This document shows positions 16,002 to 24,551 of a DNA stretch of 64,000 bases, piece by piece; the stretch's first letter is position 1, and each line of letters opens with the position of its first letter. Made by a program: the position numbers and the translations under genes. The notes beneath the pieces were generated by a model. It worked only from the letters and a program-made list of their open reading frames with translations. It was not told the DNA's origin and made no database searches. Source of the stretch: Chryseobacterium sp. Tr-659 (lineage in GTDB: Bacteria > Bacteroidota > Bacteroidia > Flavobacteriales > Weeksellaceae); assembly GCF_011752975.1 (NCBI RefSeq), contig NZ_VWWP01000003.1:496001-560000 (forward strand), given 5' to 3'.

Positions 16002-17249
16002 ATGAGTACAATAGAGTTCAACCCATTGTGGAAAGAGAAATTACTAAACCGTTTTCTCAGCTATGTAAAAATCTATTCAACCAGTGATGCAGAAAGTGAA
16101 ACAACACCTTCTACTGAGCGTCAGTGGGATATTGCAAACTATATTACTGAAGAACTGAAGACTATCGGTCTGGAAGATGTTTCCATTGACGGTAATGGTT
16201 ATATTATGGGATATATCCCTTCTAATCTGGAAAATGATGACAGACCTACAATCGGGTTTATCTCCCATTATGATACTTCACCGGATTTTAGCGGAGAGAA
16301 TGTAAAACCTCAGGTTTGGGAAAACTATGACGGAAATGATCTTCTGCTGAACCAGACTACAGGATTCACTTTATCTCCTTCAAGATTTGAAAGTTTAAAA
16401 AAATATGTTGGGCAGACATTAATTACAACTGACGGAAGTACTCTTCTTGGTGCAGATGACAAAGCGGGTTGTGCAGAAATTGTAACGGCTGCGGAATATC
16501 TTATTGCTCATCCCGAAATCAAACACGGAAGAATTGCCGTAGGATTTACTCCGGACGAAGAGATTGGAAGAGGAGCTCATAAATTCGATGTTGCTAAATT
16601 CGGAGCAGAATGGGCATATACTATGGATGGTGGAGAAGTTGGAGAATTGGAATATGAAAACTTCAATGCCGCAGGAGCTGTCGTAAGAATTCACGGATTA
16701 AGCGTACATCCCGGTTATGCTTACGGGAAAATGATCAATGCTGCTCTTTTGGCTGCTGAATTTGCTCAGATGCTACCTGCCAACGAAACGCCTGCCACAA
16801 CAAAAGGGTTTGACGGTTTCTATCATTTAATGGATATTACAGCTGATATTTCTGAAGCTAAACTTCAATACATCATCCGTGATCACGATGCCGATAAATT
16901 CGAAACAAGAAAGAAATTCTTAGAGCAAAAAGTGGCTGAATTCAATCAAAAACACGGTGAAGGAACTGCTGAAGTAGAAATTAAAGAGCAGTACAGAAAT
17001 ATGAAACAGCAGTTTGAAGGTAAATTGCACATCATAGATCTTGCTGCAAAAGCAATGACGGAAGCAGGCATCGAACCAAAGATCAAGGCGATCAGAGGAG
17101 GAACAGACGGAGCTCAGCTTTCTTATATGGGACTTCCCTGCCCGAATATCTTTGCGGGAGGAATTAATTTCCACGGCCCATACGAATATGTAGCCCTTGA
17201 AAGCATGGAAAAGGCTACTGAAGTAATCATTAATATCGTAAAAGCTTAA
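16002..17249 (+). CDS. pepT: Peptidase T, tripeptide aminopeptidase (M20B)
   Basis: 415 residues, close to the family length of about 410. Zinc-binding and catalytic motifs are in order: GFISHYDTSPD (His and Asp), LLGADDKAGCAEI (bridging Asp), GFTPDEEIGRGA (Glu-Glu) and the C-terminal IRGGTDGAQLSYMGLPCPN with HGPYEYV supplying the last His. It removes the N-terminal residue from tripeptides in the cytoplasm. The start was chosen from the promoter position. A secreted-protein gene follows 6 bases later, probably in the same mRNA. Confidence 0.94.
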   Translation: MSTIEFNPLWKEKLLNRFLSYVKIYSTSDAESETTPSTERQWDIANYITEELKTIGLEDVSIDGNGYIMGYIPSNLENDDRPTIGFISHYDTSPDFSGENVKPQVWENYDGNDLLLNQTTGFTLSPSRFESLKKYVGQTLITTDGSTLLGADDKAGCAEIVTAAEYLIAHPEIKHGRIAVGFTPDEEIGRGAHKFDVAKFGAEWAYTMDGGEVGELEYENFNAAGAVVRIHGLSVHPGYAYGKMINAALLAAEFAQMLPANETPATTKGFDGFYHLMDITADISEAKLQYIIRDHDADKFETRKKFLEQKVAEFNQKHGEGTAEVEIKEQYRNMKQQFEGKLHIIDLAAKAMTEAGIEPKIKAIRGGTDGAQLSYMGLPCPNIFAGGINFHGPYEYVALESMEKATEVIINIVKA

Positions 17250-17255
17250 TTCATC

Positions 17256-17819
17256 ATGAAAAAGGTCTTAGCATTAGCATTTATTTTCACTTTTCTTTTC
17301 GGCAGTGCCCAGGTTTCTGAATTTCAAAAAGCAGATTCCCGTTATGAAAGAAAGAAAAAGGCTCTATATGATAAATATCCCAAGCCTAATGATTTAAGAA
17401 CCAAGAAAGAATGGCTTCTGACGGAAGACAAAATATCGGCATACAAAAATGCTTTAGATAAGGCTTCTGCTGAGGCGCAGAAAATGATCACGGCAGATCC
17501 TCCTAAAACAAAAGTGGCTAAAGAAGCAGAATATGATCAGGGCAAATCAGCTTTTCAAAAGCTTTTATATGGAGCTGTTGATCTTGATTTTCTGGACTTT
17601 TCGTCGGATTCCTACAAAGCAACCATGACTTTTGTTGTAGATTCAAAAGGAAATGCTCTTGATCCCCAGGTAAAAGGAAATAATGAGGATGTAAACGCTT
17701 TCATTGAGGCCGCGTTTTACAGGATTAAAGATAAAGGAAAATGGAAACCTGCAGAAGACAAAGGAAAACCGGTTTCTTCTACGGTCACTATACCTTTACA
17801 GCTTACCTTTAAAAAATAA
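17256..17819 (+). CDS. Secreted protein with a TonB-C-like end
   Basis: 187 residues with a signal peptide (residues 1-18, GSAQ). The middle is Lys/Glu-rich and helical. The last 70 residues (TFVVDSKGNALDPQV, then FIEAAFYRIKDKGKWKPA, then STVTIPLQLTF) match the strand-helix-strand pattern of TonB C-terminal domains. There is no membrane anchor or Pro-rich linker, so it is not a working TonB by itself. It follows pepT closely and precedes a terminator at 17828. Function unknown. Confidence 0.75.
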   Translation: MKKVLALAFIFTFLFGSAQVSEFQKADSRYERKKKALYDKYPKPNDLRTKKEWLLTEDKISAYKNALDKASAEAQKMITADPPKTKVAKEAEYDQGKSAFQKLLYGAVDLDFLDFSSDSYKATMTFVVDSKGNALDPQVKGNNEDVNAFIEAAFYRIKDKGKWKPAEDKGKPVSSTVTIPLQLTFKK

Positions 17820-17827
17820 AATTATAT

Positions 17828-17858
17828 AGCCCACTGTTATTGCAGTGGGCTTTGTTTT
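17828..17858 (+). terminator. Terminator after the pepT unit
   Basis: A perfect 9-bp stem (agcccactg / cagtgggct), 6-base loop, then Ts. Confidence 0.9.
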
Positions 17859-17946
17859 TTCACTCATTAGCAGCAAGTTATAACTAAACCTATTCCCTTT
17901 TTCGTTATATTTACTTTTTAAACCTTTAACGCCTAATTAATCAATC

Positions 17947-18198
17947 ATGAAAAAAATGAAAAAACTCTTGAGAAAAGATCTGGCTGCCATTACAGGTAGC
18001 GGATTTGGAGATTCGTGCCATATGAGCGGAGATTCCTATAATTGCCAGAACGACTGCCAGTGTGCCTGGGGAAAAGGCTGTGAAATGTATGAGGATGGAA
18101 GTCCTGGCCAGTGCATTGCTGTAGGAGGAGGTGGAAATCCTGGCGGCGGAGGTGGCGGATGTATACCTCCGAACGACTGTACTGAACAACCTTATTAA
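17947..18198 (+). CDS. Cys-rich bacteriocin-like precursor peptide, copy 1
   Basis: 83 residues. The N-terminus MKKMKKLLRKDLAAITGSG resembles the GG-type leaders of Bacteroidota peptide precursors (basic start, L-x-x-D/E-L-x-x-I-x-G). The core has eight Cys with the spacing C-x8-C-x3-C-x-C-x5-C-x10-C-x15-C-x5-C and a Gly-rich stretch (GGGGNPGGGGGG). There is no Sec signal, so export would need a leader-cleaving ABC transporter; none is near. The paralogue at 18331 keeps all eight Cys, which argues for a disulfide-bonded or modified product. Activity is unknown. Confidence 0.75.
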   Translation: MKKMKKLLRKDLAAITGSGFGDSCHMSGDSYNCQNDCQCAWGKGCEMYEDGSPGQCIAVGGGGNPGGGGGGCIPPNDCTEQPY

Positions 18199-18209
18199 CA
18201 TGAAACCAT

Positions 18210-18240
18210 AACCCATTGCCATTGCCGTGGGTTTTATTTT
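18210..18240 (+). terminator. Weak terminator of peptide cassette 1
   Basis: A 10-bp stem with one wobble and one mismatch (aacccattgc / gccgtgggtt), loop catt, followed by Ts. It is the counterpart of the strong terminator at 18578 in cassette 2. Confidence 0.6.
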
Positions 18241-18330
18241 TCACTCATTCACAATAGGTTATGATACAACCTATTTATTTTTTGATTATATTTTTTTTTT
18301 AATCCATTAACTTTTAACACCTAATTAATC

Positions 18331-18570
18331 ATGAAAAAAATGAAAAAACTTTTGAGAAAAGACTTATCTACAATTCTGGGCAGCGGGCTTGGAGGCTGTC
18401 ATATGGGAGGAGATTCCTATAATTGTCAGGATGACTGCCAGTGTGCCTGGGGAAATGTATGCCAAATGTATGACGGAGGAGGTGAAGGACAGTGCGTCCG
18501 TGGAGGTGGCGGAAATCCTGGAGGTGGCGGATGTGTTCCTCCTTCCGGATGTGAAGAGCAACAACAATAA
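18331..18570 (+). CDS. Cys-rich bacteriocin-like precursor peptide, copy 2
   Basis: 79 residues. It has the same leader (MKKMKKLLRKDLSTILGSG) and the same eight-Cys pattern as copy 1; only the Gly-rich segment is shorter (12 instead of 15 residues between Cys 6 and 7). Conserved core blocks are CHMGGDSYNC and CQCAWG. The two copies differ in the leader at AITGSG/TILGSG and in charge of the last loop. Each copy has its own 5' region and terminator, so they can be controlled separately. Confidence 0.75.
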   Translation: MKKMKKLLRKDLSTILGSGLGGCHMGGDSYNCQDDCQCAWGNVCQMYDGGGEGQCVRGGGGNPGGGGCVPPSGCEEQQQ

Positions 18571-18577
18571 TGAACAG

Positions 18578-18607
18578 AAACCCGGAAGCATTACTGCTTC
18601 CGGGTTT
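18578..18607 (+). terminator. Strong terminator of peptide cassette 2
   Basis: Perfect stem aaacccggaagca with tgcttccgggttt, loop ttac, followed by Ts. Confidence 0.9.
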
Positions 18608-18724
18608 TTATTTTTTCACCCGGAAACAGAACCTTGTCAAAGCATCTTTGCCGTTCATCAAATAAAGTTTTATTCAGCTCATGATAATTGTTGTTTTGCA
18701 TCAGATTTTTAACAACACTAATTT

Positions 18725-19321
18725 ATGAAGCAGCAATTTTTAGCCCTGGGCTCACTATTATTATGCATCTCCTGTACCATAGAAACTAAAGCACAACAGA
18801 CCCCGGCTTTTCACATTGGAGTAAAGGGAGGTACAAATTTTACAAAAACTTCAACGGAGTCTCCTTCCCTGGAAGGAAAATACGGCTTCGGCTATCAGGC
18901 AGGAGTAATGACAAGAATAGATCTGGGGAGTCTTTATGTACAGGGAGAAGCATTATTCAACAAAAGAAAAGCATCTTACGAATCTCAAGACGGAAGCTCT
19001 TCAAAGCTTACCTGGAACGCTATTGATATTCCTGTTGTAGTAGGATATAAATTCATTAAAACCGACAATTTTAACATCAGGGCATTTGCGGGAGGCGTGT
19101 ACAGCTATGCATTCAACAATAACCTCTCTACTTCCCGGGCTTTACAGGAAGGCTTTAAGCAGTTTGACAGGTCCAATATCGGAGTAACAGGAGGTATAGG
19201 TGCAGATTATAAGAATTTCACTCTGGACTTCAGATATGAAACCGGGTTATCAAGCATCAGTAAGGAGTTTAAGTCTAAACCCCACAGCTTTTCCCTTGGG
19301 ATAGGATATTTCCTGTTCTAA
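18725..19321 (+). CDS. Porin-family outer-membrane beta-barrel protein
   Basis: 198 residues. The signal peptide (residues 1-23, ending TKAQ) contains a Cys pair region LLLCISCT that could act as a lipobox, but the match to OMP_b-brl_2 proteins favours signal peptidase I. The mature part alternates in a small-barrel pattern (FHIGVKGGTNFTK, YGFGYQAGVMTRI, LYVQGEALFNKR) and ends with the typical FSLGIGYFLF with terminal Phe. About eight strands are likely. It probably sits in the outer membrane; no substrate is known. Confidence 0.82.
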   Translation: MKQQFLALGSLLLCISCTIETKAQQTPAFHIGVKGGTNFTKTSTESPSLEGKYGFGYQAGVMTRIDLGSLYVQGEALFNKRKASYESQDGSSSKLTWNAIDIPVVVGYKFIKTDNFNIRAFAGGVYSYAFNNNLSTSRALQEGFKQFDRSNIGVTGGIGADYKNFTLDFRYETGLSSISKEFKSKPHSFSLGIGYFLF

Positions 19322-19396
19322 AAAACTTAAATTATCTTTACTTTTAGAAACTGTCTCTGTGCAGTTTCTATTTTTGTTTTTATTTACTTTATATTC

Positions 19397-20455
19397 ATGA
19401 CAAGATTTTTTGTTTTAAGAAAGCACATTTTTGTTATTCTTTTCTGGCTCGTTTTCACTGTTGCGATGTGGATCAATTTCCAGTCCACATCTGGTAGCTA
19501 CACAGCCATATTTCAAACATTTGCCGTTACAATAACGTCATTATTATTTACTCATTTTCTTACAACAAAATTACTCCCTAAGGCTTTACGTTCAAAAAAG
19601 ATGAGCTTGTTCTTAATTCAGGCAACTCTCATCATTTTTACATTGAGCTTTATCTATGCTCTCATCTTTACTTATATTACAGGAAATGCGGATACAGCCC
19701 TGCCTGCCGATTTTTCTGACCAGGTTCCTCTTTTATGGAAAGGGTTTTATCTTGCACTTCCGGCCTCTTTTCTCATTAATGGAGCGGCTTGTGGTGTCAA
19801 ATTTTATCAGGAACACGGAAAGATAGAGCGAGATCACATCCTTCTTCAGCAGACCCATCTGGAAAACCAGCTCAAACTGCTACAAGATCAGATCAACCCA
19901 CATGTAGTATTCAATATTCTGAACCATATTCATATTCTGATGAGAACAGACACTCAGCTCGCTGATTATCTCTTGCTTAAATTCTCGGATATTTTGCGCT
20001 ACCAGCTGTATCATTGCAATCAGAATCTGGTTCCTTTAGACAAGGACATAGAACATATTCAAAACCTCGTAGAAGTGGAAAAACTGAGATGGGGCAATGA
20101 ACTTGATGTAAAAACAACCTGGGATATTCATCATAAAAAAGCTTGTATTGCCCCTCTCCTGTTGGTTAACTTTATTGAAAATGCCTTTAAATATGTTTGC
20201 CGGCTTCCAGGTCATAAAGGGTATATCATCATTTCATGCAAAGAAAGAGATCATCTGCTCACCTTCTATATTGAAAACTCTTATTCAGATATTATAAGCT
20301 ATAAAAAGAAAGATAATGTGGGCGGAATCGGCCTTCAGAATGTAAAAAAACGCTTAAACCTGCAATACCCTGATTCTCATGATTTAAAGATTGAATCCGG
20401 TGACCAAATCTTCAGAATAACTTTAACTTTAAAACTATCCGATCCTGATGAATAA
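19397..20455 (+). CDS. LytS-family sensor histidine kinase
   Basis: 352 residues. Four hydrophobic helices fill about residues 12-140, then a cytoplasmic His_kinase domain: the phospho-acceptor His is in QINPHVVFNILNH (usual form NPHFLFN), and the ATPase part has an N-box (LLLVNFIENAFKY) and G-box (VGGIGLQNVKKRLNL). It has no separate sensor domain, so the membrane helices may sense. It overlaps the LytTR regulator gene by 8 bases, so the two form a two-component pair. Confidence 0.92.
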   Translation: MTRFFVLRKHIFVILFWLVFTVAMWINFQSTSGSYTAIFQTFAVTITSLLFTHFLTTKLLPKALRSKKMSLFLIQATLIIFTLSFIYALIFTYITGNADTALPADFSDQVPLLWKGFYLALPASFLINGAACGVKFYQEHGKIERDHILLQQTHLENQLKLLQDQINPHVVFNILNHIHILMRTDTQLADYLLLKFSDILRYQLYHCNQNLVPLDKDIEHIQNLVEVEKLRWGNELDVKTTWDIHHKKACIAPLLLVNFIENAFKYVCRLPGHKGYIIISCKERDHLLTFYIENSYSDIISYKKKDNVGGIGLQNVKKRLNLQYPDSHDLKIESGDQIFRITLTLKLSDPDE

Positions 20456-21182
20456 TATTATCCCGAAAATGAAATGTCTGATTATAGATGATGAACCGCT
20501 GGCAAGGTTCCATCTTAAAGAACTGGCCGGCCAGATCGATTTTTTAGTGGTTGAGGGAACCTGTGCCACTGCATTGGAAGCGGATACCATAGTAAAGGAA
20601 AAGGAAATTGATCTTCTTTTTCTTGATATCAATATGCCTTACCTCACCGGACTGGAGTTTTTAGAACAGCTTGAAAATCCTCCTTTATGTATCCTTACCA
20701 CAGCCTATTCCGAGTATGCACTGGAAGGGTTCCGGCTTCAGGTGGTAGATTATCTTTTAAAGCCTATTGCTTTTAATCGTTTTTATCAGGCTGTCAATAA
20801 GGCACAGCAACAGTTTATTATCAGTGAAAAGCTAAAAAAGAACACCTCTCTGGATGACCCTTTTCTGTATGTAAGGCAGTCTGATACCTTTATAAAAGTG
20901 TCTTGGGTGGATATTCTTTATATTGAAAGCATGCAAAATTATACCAAGCTTCACTTTAAGGATAAATTCCTGGTTATCCATCAGACGATGAAAGCGATTG
21001 AAGAATCTCTCCCATCTGACCATTTTTTCAGGATTCATAAATCCTACCTCATCAATATTACTCATATCGATATGATCTCCGGAGGCCGTCTTTTTATCAA
21101 TAAAACGGAACTTCCTATTTCCCGCAGCCGTAAAGACGAATTGCTCAATCAGGTGGTGTATAAAAAGTTGATCAGTAAATAG
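20448..21182 (+). CDS. LytTR-family response regulator
   Basis: 244 residues from this start; ATG at 20469 (MKCLIIDDEP) is an equally good alternative that leaves a 13-base gap to the kinase. The receiver has Asp14-Asp15 and phospho-acceptor Asp60 in LFLDINMPY (numbering from the first ATG), and Lys in VDYLLKPI. The C-terminal LytTR DNA-binding domain covers about 140-240 (FIKVSWVDILYIESMQNYTKLH, then HKSYLINITHID). It follows its kinase and is closed by a terminator. Confidence 0.93.
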   Translation: MNNIIPKMKCLIIDDEPLARFHLKELAGQIDFLVVEGTCATALEADTIVKEKEIDLLFLDINMPYLTGLEFLEQLENPPLCILTTAYSEYALEGFRLQVVDYLLKPIAFNRFYQAVNKAQQQFIISEKLKKNTSLDDPFLYVRQSDTFIKVSWVDILYIESMQNYTKLHFKDKFLVIHQTMKAIEESLPSDHFFRIHKSYLINITHIDMISGGRLFINKTELPISRSRKDELLNQVVYKKLISK

Positions 21183-21189
21183 AAAAACA

Positions 21190-21223
21190 AACCGGAAGTT
21201 ACATGATAACTCCCGGTTCTTTA
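21190..21223 (+). terminator. Terminator after the LytS/LytTR pair
   Basis: A 12-bp stem with one mismatch (aaccggaagtta / taactcccggtt), loop catga, then a T-rich tail. The convergent DUF6268 gene ends just after it, so it may serve both directions. Confidence 0.75.
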
Positions 21224-21224
21224 T

Positions 21225-22133
21225 TTATGGAAGATTCCATCTTAGTGACAAAGCGGCATAGAATGTACTGGCAAATCTTGGATCAGCCATCTTTTTCTCT
21301 CTGAAAATATTCTTGATCTTTCTGTCATTCTCGCTGAAGCCTCTTAATAAAGCAGTACCTCCTGTAATCCGTAATGTAAGCTTATCATTGATCTTAAGCT
21401 CCGGTCTGAGCCCTGCTGTGATCTGTTGATATCCCATCAATATGGATTTTCCGTCCTTATTTCTTTCAATTGTCATCCCGTTAAGATCTACTACGGCTTT
21501 TAACGCAAATTTATCTGAGAACAGATATCCCGCTTCTGCACCTTCAGGAAAATTGATCCTGAATTTAACTTTTCCGTTGGTCTTCCAGTCGATATAAATC
21601 CATGGCAGAAGCATCGGCACTCCGAATGCTGTAGTAAGTATCGGGCCTCCTCCCAAAGCAAAATTAGGGCTGAAATGTCTGATAAAAAGAACACCTCCCT
21701 GTCCCAGAATATCATCAGAGCTTATTTTTTCCAGATCGGTATACACTCCCACTGAAGCCATCATCATCATGCTCCATCTCTTTCCCAAAGGTCTTATATG
21801 CTGTAATCCGACCTGAGCATTCAGCATTTGATCCGGAAATAGTGATGTTTCGTAATTTTTGTTAGACATCTTCGCATAAGATCCGCTCAACAGCATAGAC
21901 CATGCTTTTACTCTTCCGCCACTGTCTTTTTTTACAGATAATGGAATACTCAGGTTGAGGCTAATTCTTTTAAAATCACTTTTTGAATTGGTCTTTGTAC
22001 TATCTTCCGGGCGGATGTAGCTGGAAGCCGGGACATATTCAGTTTTAAGTTCTGCAGAGATTCCGGATTGTGCCTTCATCCAATATCCTAAAGGCAGCAG
22101 ACAGCAAAATGCCGTCAAAAGGTTTCTTTTCAT
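21225..22133 (-). CDS. DUF6268-type outer-membrane beta-barrel protein
   Basis: 302 residues. A signal peptide (residues 1-21, MKAQ) is followed by a series of amphipathic strands: FKRISLNLSIPLSV, WSMLLSGSYAKMS, and the final YAALSLRWNLP. The layout fits the DUF6268 barrel family of Bacteroidota. The function is not known. The gene is convergent with the LytS/LytTR pair and stands alone. Confidence 0.75.
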   Translation of the reverse strand: MKRNLLTAFCCLLPLGYWMKAQSGISAELKTEYVPASSYIRPEDSTKTNSKSDFKRISLNLSIPLSVKKDSGGRVKAWSMLLSGSYAKMSNKNYETSLFPDQMLNAQVGLQHIRPLGKRWSMMMMASVGVYTDLEKISSDDILGQGGVLFIRHFSPNFALGGGPILTTAFGVPMLLPWIYIDWKTNGKVKFRINFPEGAEAGYLFSDKFALKAVVDLNGMTIERNKDGKSILMGYQQITAGLRPELKINDKLTLRITGGTALLRGFSENDRKIKNIFREKKMADPRFASTFYAALSLRWNLP

Positions 22134-22260
22134 ATTTTAAATTTTATGCAAAGAGAACCCTTTGGGTATTTTTTACAAAAATTACTTGATTAAGTGCCTA
22201 CATGGTATGACAACAGGATGAAATAACAGGATAATAAAATATTATGATTAGAGATATTGT

Positions 22261-23475
22261 TTATGAGACCGCTGCTTTTTTAAACGTAGACTTCTGCCCT
22301 TTAAAAATCTGATATCCAAACCATACTGCAATCAGCGCCATTCCCGCACGTGTTACCACCATTGGAAAGATCGAATTTGCTTCCAATAAACCAATCAGTC
22401 CGGACATTAAAAATGTAACCATCAGCTGCATAAATCCAAGCAATGCAGCAGCAGTGCCTCTTCCTTCTTTAAAAGGAGATAAAGCGTGAGCTGATGTAAT
22501 GGGAAATAAAATTCCGATGGCCAGTAATGACAGATATAACATTGTAATTTCTAATGCTACGGAAAGGTTCTCAGCTGCAATCACAATATGAAGGCTACAC
22601 ACAATCAATAAAACAATTGTGGCGATAAATAGAAGATTTGAATGGCTTATTCTTTTGATCAATCTGGGAGTAATATAAGCCGCTGTTATAAGAGCCAATG
22701 AATTAAAAGCAAAAATAAAACTGAAAACAGTACTCGAAAATCCATGAAGCTCCATAAATAGAAAAGGGGCATTTGAAATATAGATAATGAGTGAAGCAAA
22801 AGCGATACTTCCTACCATTGTGCTGTTGATGAAATCTCTATTGGAAATGATCATTTTCAATTGTTCTTTTAATCCTTTTTCATCCGTAAGCTCATTATCA
22901 GGAAGGCTGATCCTGGTATTGGTTTCCGGAACATATTTATACACCATGAAGAAGGTTATTAGCCCCATAATGCATAGGAACGCGAAAGAACTGTTCCAGC
23001 CCCAGTATCTGAGAAATACACTCCCCAGCAATGGGGCAACTATTGGGGCAATCCCGCTGATCTGAGATTGCTGTGAGAAAATGGTTACAGACTTTTGCTT
23101 GTCATAAAGATCAATAATAATTGCTCTTCCGATAACAATCCCGGCACTTCCCCCGAAAGCCTGTAAAAACCGCATCGCCCATAGAACATAAATATCTGAT
23201 GTAAAATAAATGGCTGTAGCTCCGATAATGAAGAGCAGCAATCCGCAATAGAGCATAGGTTTACGTCCTTTTTTGTCAGATAAAGGTCCCCATAACAACT
23301 GCCCGAATGCAAACCCGGCAAAAAACACAGAAATGGATATCTGGATATGCCCGATATCGGTTTTAAAAATTTCTGCCATACTTGGGAAAGCAGGAAGATA
23401 GAGGTCTATACTTAACGACTCCAATGTGTTGAGTAGTGCGAGAATAAACACTACAATACTTAAATTCTTCTTCAT
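22261..23475 (-). CDS. Bcr/CflA-type multidrug efflux MFS transporter
   Basis: 404 residues and twelve predicted helices. The N-terminal part has the DHA1 drug-efflux signature SIDLYLPAFPSMAEIF and motif A in the loop 2-3 (GQLLWGPLSDKKGRKP); RFLQAFGGSAGIVIGRAII and QISGIAPIVAPLLGSV match motif C. It should export drugs by proton antiport across the inner membrane. I chose the ATG at 23473-23475 (MKKNLSIVVF) because the longer frame adds 23 polar residues not seen in this family. An AraC regulator gene lies upstream on the same strand and may control it. Confidence 0.9.
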   Translation of the reverse strand: MKKNLSIVVFILALLNTLESLSIDLYLPAFPSMAEIFKTDIGHIQISISVFFAGFAFGQLLWGPLSDKKGRKPMLYCGLLLFIIGATAIYFTSDIYVLWAMRFLQAFGGSAGIVIGRAIIIDLYDKQKSVTIFSQQSQISGIAPIVAPLLGSVFLRYWGWNSSFAFLCIMGLITFFMVYKYVPETNTRISLPDNELTDEKGLKEQLKMIISNRDFINSTMVGSIAFASLIIYISNAPFLFMELHGFSSTVFSFIFAFNSLALITAAYITPRLIKRISHSNLLFIATIVLLIVCSLHIVIAAENLSVALEITMLYLSLLAIGILFPITSAHALSPFKEGRGTAAALLGFMQLMVTFLMSGLIGLLEANSIFPMVVTRAGMALIAVWFGYQIFKGQKSTFKKAAVS

Positions 23476-23632
23476 AAATAAACGATAAGCCTTTTCCGGC
23501 GGTTTTTCAACTGCAAAATTGGAATAAAAAGCATCGTTTTTCAAGACAAGAACTGAAGGAAGTATAGGACAAATTGAAGATTTATAACAAAAAATATAAA
23601 TTTAAACTCGTTATTGCAGTAAATATTGGGGA

Positions 23633-24454
23633 TTACCTTTTTTCATTATTCTTAAAACAGTCAGGATTTTGGTGAGTATGTTTCTTAAAAAATCTTGAAA
23701 AATATGAAGCATCGTTAAAACCAAGTTTAAAAGCAATTTCCTTCACCGTAAGAGCGCCAAAGCTAAGTTCTCTTTTGGCTTCCAGAATGAGACGCTGGGA
23801 AATCATCTTTTTTACAGTAGTTCCTCTCAAAAGGCGCACGATATCATTAAGATGATGAGTGCTTATCTTTAACTGATCAGCATAGAAGCTCGTTTCTTTA
23901 TGCTGAATGTAATGCCGTTCTATAAGACCAACCAGTTCCTGAATACGCTGACGGTCATTCAATAAAGGTTCCTGAGGCTTAATTTGTTCCCCAATAATAA
24001 TACAAAATGCTTTCAGATAAGCTTTTAAGAGCTCTTTCCTCGAGGCACCCTTATATTCCTGCTCAATCAACGATATAATTGTACTGCAGGTCTTTTCATT
24101 TTCCAGATTTAAAAAAAAGGGAAGCTCCCCTCCTGTAAGTACAGATTCTATATCACACGCTTCATTAAAAATTTCACTGCTGATGGCCATTGCATATCCT
24201 TCTTCTCCATCCAGCTTCATATTGAAAGCCTGTCCTGGTGCAATGATACATATCTGATTGTTTTCAAGTTTATAGCTTTCAAAATCCAATTCCAAACGAC
24301 TGTTTTCATACACCTCCCTGAACCAGATAATTTCGAAAAAATTATGCCTGTGTACTTCATGAAAATTTTCAGGGCCGGCCGCACTCAACGTGCTCATCTG
24401 AAATTCTTCAGAAGTGAGATGGTGAACCGGGATTTCTTTTTCGGGTGTAATCAT
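23633..24454 (-). CDS. AraC-family transcriptional regulator
   Basis: 273 residues from the ATG at 24452-24454 (MITPEKEIPVHHL). The N-terminal half is a cupin-like ligand domain (HEVHRHNFFEIIWFRE), and the C-terminal 100 residues are an AraC double helix-turn-helix ending in LSFGALTVKEIAFKLGFNDASYFSRFFKKHT. It lies 157 bases upstream of the Bcr/CflA transporter gene on the same strand, so control of that pump is plausible. A terminator from the thiL gene separates it from the genes before. Confidence 0.9.
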   Translation of the reverse strand: MITPEKEIPVHHLTSEEFQMSTLSAAGPENFHEVHRHNFFEIIWFREVYENSRLELDFESYKLENNQICIIAPGQAFNMKLDGEEGYAMAISSEIFNEACDIESVLTGGELPFFLNLENEKTCSTIISLIEQEYKGASRKELLKAYLKAFCIIIGEQIKPQEPLLNDRQRIQELVGLIERHYIQHKETSFYADQLKISTHHLNDIVRLLRGTTVKKMISQRLILEAKRELSFGALTVKEIAFKLGFNDASYFSRFFKKHTHQNPDCFKNNEKR

Positions 24455-24486
24455 CACTATATTATAAAATAATGAGTAATAAATAA

Positions 24487-24515
24487 AAACCACAGCAAAA
24501 AAAGTGCTGCGGTTT
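24487..24515 (-). terminator. Terminator after thiL
   Basis: On the minus strand a 10-bp stem (aaaccgcagc / gctgtggttt) with one wobble is followed by Ts. It lies 37 bases past the thiL stop codon. Confidence 0.75.
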
Positions 24516-24551
24516 TCTTACAATATTTAAAATTAAATATAATTTTTCAAT

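Larger units (their letters stand above)
17861..18607 (+). repeat. Tandem duplication of a precursor-peptide cassette
   Basis: Two head-to-tail units of about 380 bases each (17861-18241 and 18242-18607) contain matching 5' region (cactcatt at both starts, ctaattaatc before both ATGs), matching peptide gene and a terminator. Coding parts are the most alike; the spacers have drifted. This shows a past tandem duplication of a whole transcription unit. Confidence 0.85.

Noticed and set aside
17941..18244. Antisense frames over the peptide cassettes
   Set aside because: They are Ser/Thr/His-rich mirrors of the Gly/Cys-rich peptide genes, which themselves have leader, promoter region and terminator.
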